DNA of 64,000 nucleotides from Rhizophagus irregularis (GCF_026210795.1 NC_089436.1:2604001-2668000), one strand, 5' to 3'. Shown: positions 10,801-24,140, numbered from the stretch's first letter. A program made the numbers and translations. Notes: generated by a model from the sequence alone, not told the origin.

Positions 10801-13800
10801 TAATACCCAAACAACGTATGATTCTATCACAATAATCAAAATGTAAATGAATTTTTAATTCATGTATGAATGCGTTTAATATATCATCTCTAACAGCATT
10901 TGTATTGGTTAGCTTCTTATAAACAACATAGTTTCCTGTTTTGTTCCAAATAGCTTTCATAATAAGTCCAAATCCTCCCTTCTTAAAAAATTCTGGTTTC
11001 GTCAATTCATTAAATGGTATGAAATTAACAACTTTATTATTCAAGGCATTTTTAATCCATTCGGTTGCATCATCATTTAGATTATTATCTTGAAAATTAT
11101 TAGACGATCTTATCTGATTAAGAGTTGAAACAACTTGCTGCATATTTGGACGTTTTTGTGATTCATAATTCCAACATTCTAAATAAATAAATAGTTTAGT
11201 ATAGTTAGATGTTTGAATTATTGAATCAAATATTATTAATATTATTACCTGCATATAATTTAATATATTCTTCTGGAGTTCCATCAATAATTTTTTCTCT
11301 TTTTCCAGATACTATATCCAATATTAACTTCACATTATACCCTTCATCGCGGAATGGTCGATATCCACTTGAAATTTGCCATAAAAGTATGCCAATACTA
11401 TACACATTAGATGTTTTATCTAATTGGAAATTTTGATTATTAAAACTTCTTGGATCTGTATAAGGCATGATACTAAGTATATGCAATGTATTGCTGGATG
11501 ATTCTGGTATTTCTTTTGATAAACCAAAGTCTGCCAGCTTAATGCTTTTTTGATGTACAAGTATTTTATTGGCATGCTATTTATTTTATTAAATAAAAGA
11601 AAAAAAAAATTAATAATTCGGTTATTACTCGCATAAAATAATCAATTTATAAATTAAAACATAACTAGATTTTGATGAATAATATTGTTATTATGAAAAC
11701 ATGATACAGCGCTTGCCAATTGTAAAGCCAAGCTTAGCTTATCATTCCAACTAAGTTCATTAAAATGCTCATTTAAATAAGTATCTAATGTACCATTGTC
11801 AGCATATTCTAAAACTAATATGTATTTATTCATGTTCATTTGATCAACTAAAAAAGGGTAGAAAAAAAGAAAAATTATATGAAAATAAAGTAAAGTAATT
11901 AATTTAATGATGGTTTTTTGGTCATACCGTTTTCCATCTTCGTAATTCCGTAGAATTGTATAATATTCTCATGGGCAATAAACTGATGCAATTTTATCTG
12001 AGAAAATATTAAGTATATTTTACTTAATCGATGCTTCAGAATATGTTGAATGTACTGTAGGCAATTAAAGCTTTAATATATACCTCACGAACAATTTCAC
12101 AAAGAGTTGTTTCATCATTATTAAAAGATTTCAAAGCGAATAAATCGTCAATATTTTTCAAAGTAGCACGGACTATACTCCCAAATGAGCCTTTTTTTAT
12201 TGATTGGATGTTTTTGAAGTCTGAATATTCATAGAGTTTGATATCTTCATTGTCAATTGATTTTTCTAACCAATATTTATCACCAATATTATTGATGTTA
12301 TTTATTATACTTATTGGATCAAATGAATTAAATGAACTTTTTCTTGATCGAATTAATATATTTGACGAATCTGATTGAGCATGTTTTTGATTTTGTGAAT
12401 TTAGGCTGATTTCTATTTCATTAACGTCCAAATATGATTCATGATTTGATACTAATTCACTATTTAAATCCATGGTTCCCTTGCTTTCATGATTTGATAA
12501 TAATTCACTATTTAAATCCATGGTTCCCTTGCTTGATTCCGAAGTGATTGAAATTATTTCATATTCTTCTAATTGATCGTCTGCATTATTTAGTTCACAA
12601 GAAACTATGCTTGTGAGAGCTGAGAAAACATCTTGCACATTTGGACGTTCATTTGGTTCATATTTCCAACATTCTAATTAATTAAATAATTAAAATATTA
12701 AAATATTTATGATCTTTGTAAAACATAATTTACAATTATTACCTGTATATAAGGTACTATATTCAACAGGAGTTCCATCAATAATTTCTTCTCTTTTCCC
12801 ATTTAATATGAACAACATTAATCTAGCACCATAATCATCTTCACGAAAAGGTTTATATCCACTTGAAATTTGCCATAATAAAACTCCAATACTATATGCA
12901 TCAGATTTTTTATTTAATTTATATTTTTCTTGGGTATCGAAACTTTTTGGATCCACATAGGGTATTACACCAAATATTTTTGGCATGTCACTCGATTCTT
13001 CAAAATTTTTTTTTGATGAACCAAAGTCACACAGCTTTATCTTATTCCGATGTACAAGAATATTATTTGGATACTATAATTAAATAAAGGAAATCCATTT
13101 AGTACTAATTAGGATTTCTAAAATGATTAAAATAATTAATGAATCAACCATTACCAGATCACGATGAATAATATCAAATTCATGCAAACATGTCACTGCA
13201 CTGGTCAGTTGCAATGCTAATTGATATTTGTCATGCCAATCAAGTTCATTAAAATGGTTTTCTAAATAAGTTTTTAAAGTACCACTATCAGCATACTCCA
13301 AGACAAATGAATATTGTATTGGATGTATTGAATTTTCTAAACGTATATATATTTTTTTTTTTTAAAAAAAAAAAATTATGTCACTAAAAAAGGTAATTTA
13401 TGTTAATAATATAATATATTATATGATAAAGTATACCTGTTCTTTCCTTCGTAATGCCATAGAATCGTAAAATATTTTCATGAAAATCAACTCTTCTTTG
13501 TAATTTTATCTGCAATAGAATTAATATACATACACGGTATTATTGTTTATTACAAAATTTTATTATGGAAATATCAAGTTTATACCTCATTAATAAACCC
13601 CTTTAGCGTAGTTGGGTAATTATTATGGAAATGTTTTAAAGCAACAATATTACCAGTATTTTTATAATTAACACGATAAACGTTTGCAAAGGAACCTGAT
13701 CCTATAAACGTAAAATTTTTAAATTCCGAATAGTCGTAATAAATTAAATATTCGCTGGAAATTTTTTCTTCTAACCAATCTATATAAATATTATTTGACA

Positions 13801-13801
13801 T
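9710..13801 (-). CDS. Protein with three tandem kinase domains
   Basis: Thirteen exons keep phase throughout and contain no stop: 13801-13586, 13509-13437, 13336-13155, 13073-12743, 12673-12084, 11997-11928, 11847-11666, 11576-11249, 11178-10795, 10723-10548, 10375-9946, 9860-9818, 9716-9710. The product is about 1003 residues. Domain 1 (about 27-285) has [21 protein letters not shown] and CDFG and looks active. Domain 2 (423-680) keeps ALK and ADFG, but HQNL replaces HRDL, losing the catalytic Asp. Domain 3 (705-985) has GGFG, YKK, HRDLHSKN and IDFG. The linker between domains 1 and 2 (290-420) holds an 18-residue segment twice ([13 protein letters not shown]). Domains 1 and 2 share exon sizes (73/70, 182/182, 331/328), so they arose by internal duplication. 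The last two small exons are the least certain. It is probably a cytoplasmic signalling kinase; the substrate is unknown. Confidence 0.75.
12436..12535 (-). repeat. In-frame tandem duplication in the kinase linker
   Basis: A unit of about 54 bases, encoding [16 protein letters not shown]-like residues, occurs twice back to back with only a few base differences. It is in frame and sits between kinase domains 1 and 2. The near-identity suggests a recent duplication. Confidence 0.8.
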
Positions 13802-14208
13802 TTTGATGATTTTGAGTTTTAAGTAGTTTAAAGTTCAATAATTATTTGATCGGCGTAATTTCCGACATATAGTATTGATGTGATTGGATTTTGGAAGCTA
13901 TTGGAATCTTCCAATTCTTCCAATTCCAAGCCAATAAATTTTTATTGGAAGCCTCCAATGCACATCACTGCAGTATTGTATGGTACACTACTTTATCTCG
14001 CAACGATCATCGGAGATAGTCCTCCATTTTCCAAAATTATGGAAGGGGAAAAGTATTTTATTAAAGTTTCACGCCATGTTCATTCTTAATTTTAAAAATA
14101 TAAACGTTAAAAAAATGTTGGAATTTTTTCTTTTTTTGATAGTATACTACCATAATAATTTTGTTTAATATTATATTGCTATTATAATCGTTATCAAAAT
14201 ATTACCTT
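13802..14208. other. Intergenic, upstream of the triple-kinase gene
   Basis: It holds the presumed promoter of the minus-strand kinase gene. Bases 13880-13975 contain repeated ATTGGAA/TTCCAAT words that can fold back on each other, perhaps an old short repeat. No gene was recognised. Confidence 0.3.
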
Positions 14209-14317
14209 TTATCCGGTATCACGTGATTTTTTATAATTAAAAATGGTTATAATAAATTGTGTATCAGGGCAAAAATTCGTGTATCAGGCGATGTTCAAAT
14301 CACGGGATACCGGATAA
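14209..14317. mobile_element. Short inverted-repeat element (MITE-like)
   Basis: The ends form a 19-base inverted repeat with one mismatch: 14209-14227 (ttatccggtatcacgtgat) and 14299-14317 (atcacgggataccggataa). The 109-base interior has the word gtgtatcagg twice and no coding capacity. A clear target-site duplication was not found. Confidence 0.6.
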
Positions 14318-17254
14318 CTATTAATTATTCAATTATTATTATACAATAATATGTAATAATCGCATTATCGGGCTTTTTTCTACATCTTTATTCGGCATAG
14401 TATACTGTATACTCATATTCTTGTGTGTATTTTAAATATATTAATAAAAATGTTTACACCGGTCTGAAAAAAAAGAAAGAAAAGGAGTGACAGGTGATGA
14501 TGGTAATATTGTACGATAAACTACTAAGTTATAAATTAGTAGCAGTAGAATAAGTAACTATTTTCTACTGGAGTTTCATTTTTCCTTTGATGTTACATAT
14601 CATATTACTTCAAATGAATAGAAATATTGTGATTATTTGATAATGAACTATATTTTAGGATCTCTATAAAGAATATCTACAATGTGTAAATAACATCATG
14701 CTTCGGATGATAATCTATTCATATTTTTCTTTAATCACTATAAACAATGAAATAGAATTACTAGACAAGGAATCTTTATATAAAATATTTTTGGAAAAAT
14801 GAAAAATGAAATTCCGTTTTTGTATTAATGTAATCGAATATTGATAACTCTTCAAAACCATCCAAAATTTTTTATTATTAGATAATTCCACTTTTGATAA
14901 TAATGAAAGAAGATGATCCATGAATGTTACAACAATGATTCTGTTAATCTTATGAAACTTTATATTTATTTTTAGTTCAATTCAAACTTTTGAATTAAAC
15001 ACAAATATAATTAATTGGTTTCCTAATTTATTGTTACAATGTGTTAACTTATATAATAGATCTTTATTACATGGACTTAATAACTATATAATGTTAGTAT
15101 GCTATCTTATCATAAAAATAAGAAAGAATAGTCTCTAGATTAGATGTAAATTTGAATTACTCCTATTTGTTAGCAAAAATAAGAAATTTTAGTGGGACAG
15201 GTTTATTAACAAAAAATAAGTATAATGTATTAATTTCTGCAACAAAATTCCTTCTAATTAAAGAATTATTTAATATTAAAATTAGTAATTGTAATTTATA
15301 AATATAGTTTTTTAACTACCTTTTGGAACTAAGTCTAATATAATTTTCTTTAAATTGATAAATAATAGTTTATTAAAAGATAAAATTTCGTTTCATGAAT
15401 TTACTATGCACGTTGGATTTCATTTATTAATAAAATTCATAGTAATTTGCCCCGGTTCTTATACGGATTGCCAATTAATTTATGATTAAAAGATGAATTA
15501 AAAAATAAATAAAAGATGAATTTTAAAACAACAGATAAATTAGAATAACAAACAATGAGATATGTAACAATTATTAAATGATTATATTAAAAACTTAATT
15601 AGATTATGATTATAATAATGAAGTAACATATAAATTATCATTTTAATATTTTAGTTCTCCTATTTTATTTTATTTCTTTCTTTTTATGTGTAATAAATTT
15701 TACTAAAACACATTAATAAATTAAATATAAGTAAATTAAATACTGTCTTCAGTACATTATAGTTATAAAATAGATAACAATGATGTTGAAGTACATTATT
15801 AAAATTTGTTAATTTTAATAAAGTAAGAAGCTATAATATTTACTATACATACTGAACAGATGAATTACTTACTAACATTATATTAGTCCGAAAAATACTG
15901 GACAGGTTATTTATAGCATTTCATAAAGAATTTATCAGCAAAGACACTTATTCTTCTTGAGGAGCTGGTAATGTCCAATGCGTTAAAAATGTGAAAATAT
16001 TTTGATCACGATTAACTGATAAAAATATATATATATTTTTTCAATAACATTTTATTTTTTTTTACACCTTCCATAAGTTTTCGATCGTTCAACCATTTTA
16101 AAAATGACAATAATAAATAGCAAAACTCTTAATTGAATAAACTTCATATTTTCTGGCAATAATTTATGAAATATTTATAATTGTCTAATTCTTTTATTTC
16201 CTATCTGAAATAATTATAAACAAATTTATAATTTCGAACAAATTTAAGGAAAAAATATATTACAGAGTGTTCATTAAATCTCAACTAATAAATTCCTTTA
16301 AATCCTTAAAAATATTCCATTACGGTTGGAATTAGTAAATTCGAAATTATACAAAATATTTTCATAACAATTTATAATGTCGTTTGTTAACAAAATTTTA
16401 CCTACTGTACATAAATTTCCGTATTTGCTAAAGGAGGAAAATTTCCCCTTCTTTAAAAATGTCGGAATCCCATTTTATAGAATGAAATTTGTTTCAAAAT
16501 AAAATTTCTCTATTATCAATATAAGTTCAATGGATACAGCTGATATTAGACTGGATAAAGACAGTATAAAGACCTTATTTTATTAATTGCATAATACCGT
16601 GAGTATTTTATGCGATACTGCGATACGTGGCCAAAATTAACCTAATTCAACAAATAATTATTGGGATATACTCAAAAGGGTACCTACTATATAGGGTAAT
16701 GTTAAACGAAATTGAAGATGATGAATAAGAAACATCAAAAAAGTATGAAAATTTTTAACCCAATAATTTCTACAAGGAGATTCTGATGCTCAACAATGTT
16801 AAGCCTTCACTTTTTTTTAACAAGATAGTAGATCAAAAAGTTGCTGCGCATTTTAACTTGAAGTTATACTTTTAAAAAATAAATTCATGAATGTTAATTT
16901 ATATCTAGTTACTTTTTTAGTTAATTTTACTCGTTTATATAAATAAAAATCCAATGTAAGCGAGAAAACTAAGATAAATCAGACTCATTGTAATATAAAT
17001 TCGACTTATAAGATCTAATTCAAAAAATTTGTGATCTCAGATAACATAAATAAAGCTTGGTTACATACCAAATAAAGTAAATTAAATTATTAAATTACTA
17101 AATTACGTGAAATAATCCTAAGATAGTGACTAAAATTATCACGTGATTGTACGTTAAGTTAATCATGTGATTAATAAATCTTTGTAATATATTCAAAAAA
17201 AAAAAATTTTTTTAAAAAAATAGGTCCTCATTTTTTCTTGACTCATCGAAAAAA
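14318..17254. other. Long intergenic stretch, nothing recognised
   Basis: Nearly 3 kb of AT-rich DNA with stops in all frames. The last 150 bases should carry the promoter of eS25 and include a TCACGTGA octamer at 17139-17146. Confidence 0.4.
17139..17146. promoter_or_regulatory. TCACGTGA palindrome (E-box type) upstream of eS25
   Basis: This perfect 8-base palindrome lies 109 bases before the eS25 start. The core CACGTG is the site of bHLH factors such as Cbf1/Pho4 and TFEB. The same octamer lies at 23927, 26443 and 61873, ahead of other genes. Confidence 0.4.
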
Positions 17255-18012
17255 ATGGTACGTATTTGTGAAAATTAATTTATAATATGAATTAAAAGAT
17301 CAGTATAAGAATTATGAATAAGATGGATATTTAGTTCAATGAATAAAATAATTTTATTTTTATGAACAAATTCATTTATACTTTGTGAAATTCACAAAAA
17401 AAAAAATATTATTAGATTTATATTTAAAAAAAAAATTGATCTATTATGATTTTATTTACAAACGATAATTTCTAATAATTATTTATAATTTATATTTATT
17501 AGGTGAAGAAAGAGGCAGCTAAAAGCACTAGTGGTGGTAAAAACAAGAAAAAGGTATAATTCAACTCAAAATAATTTTTTCATATTTAAATCATTTTAAT
17601 AATACAATTTTTTTTTTACTACTTTTTTTTTTTAGAAATGGTCTAAAGGAAAAGTCAAGGATAAGGCGAATAATGCCGTAGTTCTTGACAAAGCCACATA
17701 TGATAAATTATTCAAAGAAGTTCCAACTTATAAATTGATCACTCCTTCTGTATTGGTTGATCGACTTCGTGTTAATGGTTCTTTAGCTAGAGTTGCTATA
17801 CGTGAGTTAGAAGAAAAAGGTTTAATTCGCAAGATATCCACTCATGGTTCACAACTCATTTACAGTACGTTTTATTTTATTTTATTTATTTACTTATTTT
17901 TATATTCAATTTTTTTACGTTACTGATGCGTTACTCATCCCTTTTTTTTACAAAAAAAAATTTTATAGCTCGTGCTACTGCTACAGCTGCAATGGACAAG
18001 CCCGAGTCATAA
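17255..18012 (+). CDS. RPS25: 40S ribosomal protein eS25
   Basis: Four exons (17255-17257, 17503-17553, 17636-17864, 17969-18012) encode 108 residues, the same length as yeast Rps25. The first exon is only the ATG, a known habit of ribosomal-protein genes. The basic N-terminal tail ([20 protein letters not shown]) is followed by a winged-helix core, with [40 protein letters not shown] and [19 protein letters not shown]. eS25 sits in the head of the small ribosomal subunit near the E site and is needed by several viral and cellular IRES elements. The start follows from the splice donor directly after the ATG and from family length. Confidence 0.95.
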
Positions 18013-18260
18013 TATTTTAATGTCAATATATTCAAATTCGTTTTATTTTTTTCTTTTATATTTTTATTGTTTTTTTTTCTTTTTAAGAAACAATGAAATT
18101 AATTTCATTTAAAGAAATGTATCGGTTTCATAGTTTATCCTTAAAATAAAATAAAACTTTATTGCAAATTTGTAAAATTTAGTAAAAAGAATTTTTTATT
18201 AAATGATGTGTGATTTTATTATTTTAAAATAAATTATTTTACATCATATGATATAATTTT

Positions 18261-21200
18261 TTATATATTTGGTTTTTGACTACGTCTTTTAATATTTCTC
18301 CTTATTTTTTGAGCCGCATTTCCAACTCCTCCTCCTGATTCAATACTCATGTAAGGAGCTCTTTTCCATTGAACACCATGTACTCCTAATGAGCTATTTT
18401 TGGTATGGTCTAACATAAGCCATACTGGAAGTTCTAATGTTCCTTTGACTATAGTATTGGTTTTAAAAAGAACTGATGAAGGTAATGGCGTGAGGATATG
18501 AAATGTATGAGATGTTGGATCAATGGATCTTATTATGGCTAATCCCAAACAAGTATATTCAGTTGGTGAAGGTGGTGAAAAATCTGGACAAGGGAAATAA
18601 TTCGGAATCTGTTTATAATAAATGAAAGATATATATAATTAATAAGTTTACAATAATTAATGAATTTAAAAGTTTAACATACAATACGTGATTCCTGTTC
18701 TTTTGATTCACTCATTTCTACGTCAACTTGTTCACTTTTATACGAATTATCAATATCGCCAATTAATCCAACAATTGAACCATTTAACGCGTATAAGAGT
18801 TGACTTAAAGGCACTTCTCCAGTTAGCATAAAAATACCCTTGGTCAATCCTTTCCTCCAATCTAAACACCATGGAACCCGACGAACCAATGGTTGATCAA
18901 AAGCCCACCATTTCACATTTTCTTGTTTTACTGTCATGGCACTTGTTGAATAGAAATATGAAAATAATGATAATACTCGACGATCAGATGCTGAATACTT
19001 AGAAGGTCCAGGGGTATCTATCATCTCAACAAAAGAGACTTTGGGTGGTTCTTGGTCATTAGGAGATACAACATATTCAGGGAGTGGTGGAAGGTTTTTA
19101 TTCGTGATTGTTGCAGAATAAAACTGAAAAATATGTGATGGCTTAGCAGAACTAATAATATGAAGATATAAGTCATAACCCATGCCTATATGTGTATATT
19201 TTATTTTAATGGTTAGTAATACATTTAGATTATATAAATGGATTTTATAGTAATTCTTGTGAATTCACCTTTGCTCCATCCATGGGTATTAATAATTAAA
19301 GGAATGCGTATTTGTTCGTCTCCATACATTCCATATTCTGGTCCACAAGCAATGTCACGACGATACACTGTAATTAATTCGCGTAAACAATCCAAATAAT
19401 AGTCCGGATCATCACGTGGAGAATTATGTCCAATGAAATATGATCTATAAGGTTGTTGTATATGCGTAAATGGAGGACCTGCAAAACGATATTAAGTCAA
19501 TTAAAGAGATCAAACAGTTTTGTTGATATAGTCAACTTACCAAAAATAGGAGAATCTAATATATTAAGTGACACTAATCCACAAGGAGTGAATTCGGATT
19601 GTCCAACATCGCTTTCAATATAAGCGACCTTGGGGCATCTTAAAAATAAAAGATGTTAAATTATTAAGTCATCATTTTCATCATCTTTTTTTATGAAAAA
19701 ATAAATGAACGTACATATTCAACATGCTATTAACCAAATATCTAGAAAATGTTGATTTTCCCACATTTTTATGTCCACTGATTATTGAAATAGGCGGCAA
19801 AGCTATTAGTAAATAACTGAAATGTAAGTAAGATATAGGTATAAATAAATAAATATAAAATATATAATAATGATATTACTGAAGTCCAAAATATCAGTTA
19901 CAAGCTGATTTGTTGAATTCTCCCAGGAATGGGGGATTTTGAATGCTGTCATTCCTGGAGCTACTTCAAAAATCTGCCAATATGTAAAATTTGATTTAGA
20001 ATTCGAAATTCTTTATATATATATATATATATACTTATACTTACTGGATAAAATCCTTTGATATTAAAAAAATCGTCTTTCGATTGTTTGATCTCATTAT
20101 CTTTTTTTTCATTATTATTCGCAAAGTTACTGGAAAATATATTATTGTAACATGATGCAACGTTTTCCACGTCTTGAATACCACACCATGAAATATCTAG
20201 TAAAGCAAGAATTGTATCATATCCTCCTTTAGACAAGTCTATATTTGATAAAAGCTTGTTGATTATCGATTTTGTTTTTGAACAAGCTATTATTCCGGGA
20301 TGTGAAATTTTATGTGTCATCTTTTGTTTTTCCACTGATTCTATTGCTAATAGTGAATGCGTTTTTGGAGAAAATACTGGATGGAATATAAGGCTAGAAT
20401 TTAAATCGATTTGTAAACTTTCTGACACATCCTCAGATGAAACGCCACATAATCTATAACCCATAATAACAGCTTCTCCATAAATAGATGCAACAAGAAC
20501 ATTCCCTCGAAAACTTATCGACTACGAATCATGTATAATATTATTAAGTAGTATTTTAAAAGAAAAGCTAATAAATATAATAATTTATTTTATTTTACCT
20601 CGCCACGTTTCATAGCAACCAAACATAAATCAAAGTTATCATCTTTTTCTTCATAACAAACGACGTTCGAAGATGAAGGATTAAAACGAGAAACAACGAA
20701 AGAATCAAGGATCTCACTTTTTTCGTTCTTTTTAAGTGTTTGAGATTCATAAACCCTTTCATTTAAATCCCCTAAAGATCCATACTTTTCTTCATTATCA
20801 GTAATCATTCCGATATCTTCACTGTCATTTTCAAAATCTGAGAGTACCTCAACATCTATTTTTCCACGCATAGATAATGCGCTAACAGGGGAACTTTCTC
20901 GTGATGATAATTCACGATTTTTTGACGTAGTTATCATCCTATCAAAACAAAAAGTTATGATACGACATTTTTTAAAAAAGGATCAATTTTAAAAAAGAAC
21001 AAACAATCACTAAATGAATGTAGTTCAAAAATAATTCAAATATAAATTTACCCATTTTCATTATCATTTATTGATATATCTACCGTTTTTTGATCAATTA
21101 CATTAAAATTCTTATTATTTTCGCTTTTTGCTTTATTATTTTCTTTTTTTTAAAAAAAATAATTTTTATTTTAAAATTATTAATTATTAGGAAAAATATA

Positions 21201-21365
21201 TATATACAGAGTCATATCAATAGTTTTTTTTTAACTTTACGTAATTTTTTTTTTGTAAAAAAGAGAATTTATTTTTATCTCACACCTTACTAATTAATCT
21301 ATATTTAAAAATAGCACACCTACAAATTCAGCCGTAGTCTTTTGTTTCTTTCTTCTACGACCCAT
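18261..21365 (-). CDS. GRC3: Polynucleotide 5'-hydroxyl kinase Grc3/NOL9
   Basis: Ten exons on the minus strand, from the ATG at 21365 (MGRRRKKQK) to the stop at 18261, give about 780 residues. Grc3/NOL9 phosphorylates the 5' end made when ITS2 of pre-rRNA is cut, with partner Las1, in the nucleolus. The Walker A motif is GHKNVGKST (about 19770-19800) and is followed by VAYIESDVGQSEFTPCGLVS, the family's Walker B/lid region. The C-terminal region has LTGEVPLSQLLYALNGSIVG, then GLAIIRSIDP and ELPVWLML, all typical of Grc3. The first 160 residues are acidic and probably disordered. The second exon's acceptor is an A-run and is the weakest join. The promoter region is shared with the divergent ZC3H15 gene, whose start is 182 bases away. 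Confidence 0.88.
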
Positions 21366-21546
21366 AATTCTAGCCTCGAAACTAAAGAGATTTTTTTTTT
21401 TTTTTTTTACTAAGTTATATATTATTTTGGAACCAAGCCACAAATGACGTAATTGATTGACAGCGGTTATTATTTAATTCGAACAACTTTTCAAAGTTTT
21501 TGATAATATTCAATCACCTTTCAATCACCTTGAACACTACGACAAA

Positions 21547-23121
21547 ATGCCTCCAAAGAAAAATCAACCATCTGACAAAACGAAACAAAAGGAGAAGCAA
21601 AAGATCATTGAGGATAAGACTTTTGGTTTGAAGAATAAGAAAAAGTCTGTAAAAGTCCAACAACAGATCAAACAAATTCAAAGTCAAGTGATGTCAGCTG
21701 GTAATCGGAAAACTATGGTATAGTTGATCGTACTTTTTTTTTCCTCTCTTTTATTTTTAAAAAATTATACCTTGAAATTAATTGTTTAATATTTCATTAG
21801 AAAGAAAAAGAAACTGAAAAACAGACTATCGCTAATAAAAAACTTGCTGAACAAAAAAAGAAAGAAGAACTTAATGAATTATTTAAACCAGTTCAAGTAC
21901 AACAAAAAGTACCATTTGGGGTCGATCCTAAGACGGTGTTATGTCAATTCTTTAAATCTGGACAATGTCAAAAGGGAGATAAATGTAAATTTTCTCATGA
22001 TTTGAATGTTGAAAGGAAAAGTGCGAAAATTGATTTATATACTGATTCAAGAAATGAGGAAGATGATAAGAAAACTGGTAAATAAATAATTAAATAATTA
22101 TTTAAATTTATTTCTTCTATAATTTGTTGTGTAAAAAACTTATTAATTGGTTAATATAGATACCATGGATAAATGGGATCAAGAGAAACTTGAACAAGTC
22201 GTCAAATCAAAACAGGGCAATCCTAAAACTACAACGGATATTGTATGTAAATTCTTTTTAGAAGCTATTGAAAATCAAAAGTATGGTTGGTTCTGGGAAT
22301 GTCCAAATGGAGGTGAGATGATTCTTAATTTGTTCGTATTAGTTTATTTTTTCAAATTCTATAGATTTGCTTTTTCACTTTAATTTATATAATAATTTGA
22401 ACTTATTAATTAAACAAAATTTATTAGGCAAGAATTGCAAGTATAGACATGCACTCCCACCTGGTTTTGTGCTGAAAAGCAAAGCTCAAAAGAAAGCAGA
22501 AGCGGAAGAGGAAGATCAAATTACTATTGAAGAGTTCTTAGAAACAGAGGTAATACATCCTGCAAAGTGTTATCCCTTGTGTTGATAAAACGTATTATTT
22601 AGTTACTGATGATTTTATAAACTTTCAAGCGTCATAAATTAGGATCGAACCTCACACCAGTTACCCTTGAAACTTTTACTGAATGGAAAAAGAGTCGCAA
22701 GGCAAAACTGGAAGCTGAAGAAGAACTTAAAAGATCCGCTAAAGAAGCAGCTTTCAAAGCTGGTAAAGCTCAAGGCATGTCTGGTCGTGATCTCTTCACG
22801 TTCAATCCTGATCTTGTAGAAGATTATGATGATGATGATGATGATATTTTCGATTTATCTGGTTATAAACAAGAAGTAGAACAAGAGGAGGAAGAAAATT
22901 CTGAACAAGCTCTTTATGAACAAACAGATGAAGTAAATAAAGAAAATATTGAGGAAAATCCTTATGAGGAAGGTAGTAGTAGTAGTACCAGTAATAATAA
23001 AACAGAAAACACGACGACAACTCTTATCACTGAAGATGGGTTAGAAGTTAAAGAGGATTTGTTTGCGGCAGAAGAATTGGATGACTTAGACGATGACGAC
23101 GATGAAGATGAAGAAGAATGA
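21547..23121 (+). CDS. TMA46: ZC3H15/Tma46, partner of DRG GTPase
   Basis: Five exons (21547-21717, 21801-22077, 22160-22312, 22428-22549, 22630-23121) encode 404 residues. The start MPPKKNQ, a Lys-rich N terminus and two CCCH zinc fingers mark the DFRP1 family: [19 protein letters not shown], and a second finger that begins [19 protein letters not shown] and continues [14 protein letters not shown]. The DFRP region after the fingers ([34 protein letters not shown]) binds and stabilises the GTPase DRG1/Rbg1, which acts on translating ribosomes. The C-terminal tail is very acidic ([10 protein letters not shown]). A decayed copy lies at 32638-33531 with a second cullin gene downstream of it. 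Confidence 0.93.
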
Positions 23122-24140
23122 ATTGTAGATGTAAAGTCAAATTTCATTATTAGGTTATTATTGAATCATCATGATAAACAAATAATGGGACAAAACATTT
23201 TTCTTCAAAATTATGCATTTGACATAACAGCAGAAGTTATTTTTGTTTATCAAATATTTTATTATAAAAAATATAGAACTAATGGATTCTTTAACTTTAT
23301 TAAAGTTAAAAAATGTATCCGTAACTATTTAATTGGAAAATGTATTTTTAACGTTAAGAAAATTAATATAAATTAGTATATCCGATTTGTTTTTGTTGAA
23401 TAAACTCTTATGATAACATATCTGTCATTTATCCGGATAGTTGCAAGAATCTGTAGAAATATACGCATTTTTCTGATACCAATTCTTTGTCAGTGACACC
23501 CCATTGAATGTTAAGATTTAAGATAATATCAATAGATTTTGTGTAATTAGTAGATGTAGACGTCTAACAAGAGTTTTTTTTTAGCAACCATCAATCTATA
23601 CTCAGCCACTAATAATGCGAATTAACCAAAATTTTTTTGTAATATTATTAAAAAAATTTTTAGATACTTTAAATAAAAAGTTAGACTGATAATTTATTTA
23701 GACAGTTAATATTGATTTTCGCGTAAAAATATTTTCCTTTCATAAAATAAACTTTTTATTTAAATAATGTAAACATGTAGTGATGTAGATCATGAAGTCA
23801 TGTAGACAAAACAAAAAAAAAAGATTTAAAATTTAAAAACAGGTCAATTTGACAGTAATAAAGGCAGTTACTGTATATATCCCATGATTTAATAAAATCC
23901 TGAGTTATGATTGGTTAATCGTAATGTCACGTGATGAACACCTTATCAGTTACAAGTATTAAATCAGGAGCCGTTCCGTCCTTTCGTTTCTCAGACGGAA
24001 TATATCATTATAAAGTATAAACTCCCTTTTATCAATATTGTTAATTATCGTGAAAGAATAGTCAATAACCCTAAGAATAACTATTACCTTTGCTAATATA
24101 TTCACAAATCACCACTTTATTACTCTTTATTTCTATTTGA
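23122..24140. other. Intergenic, ZC3H15 3' end to first cullin copy
   Basis: It includes the ZC3H15 3' flank and the upstream region of cullin copy 1. Parts match 33535-34228 and 28570-29045, so it belongs to the duplicated unit. A TCACGTGA octamer is at 23927-23934. Confidence 0.5.
23927..23934. promoter_or_regulatory. TCACGTGA palindrome upstream of cullin copy 1
   Basis: Same octamer as at 17139, 26443 and 61873. It lies 207 bases before the ATG of the broken cullin copy. Confidence 0.35.

Noticed and set aside
9710-13801. Three separate neighbouring kinase genes instead of one
   Set aside because: The C-terminal helix of each domain runs into the next linker within a single exon (12673-12084 and 11178-10795), with no stop and no start codon in a suitable place. 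All junction phases fit.
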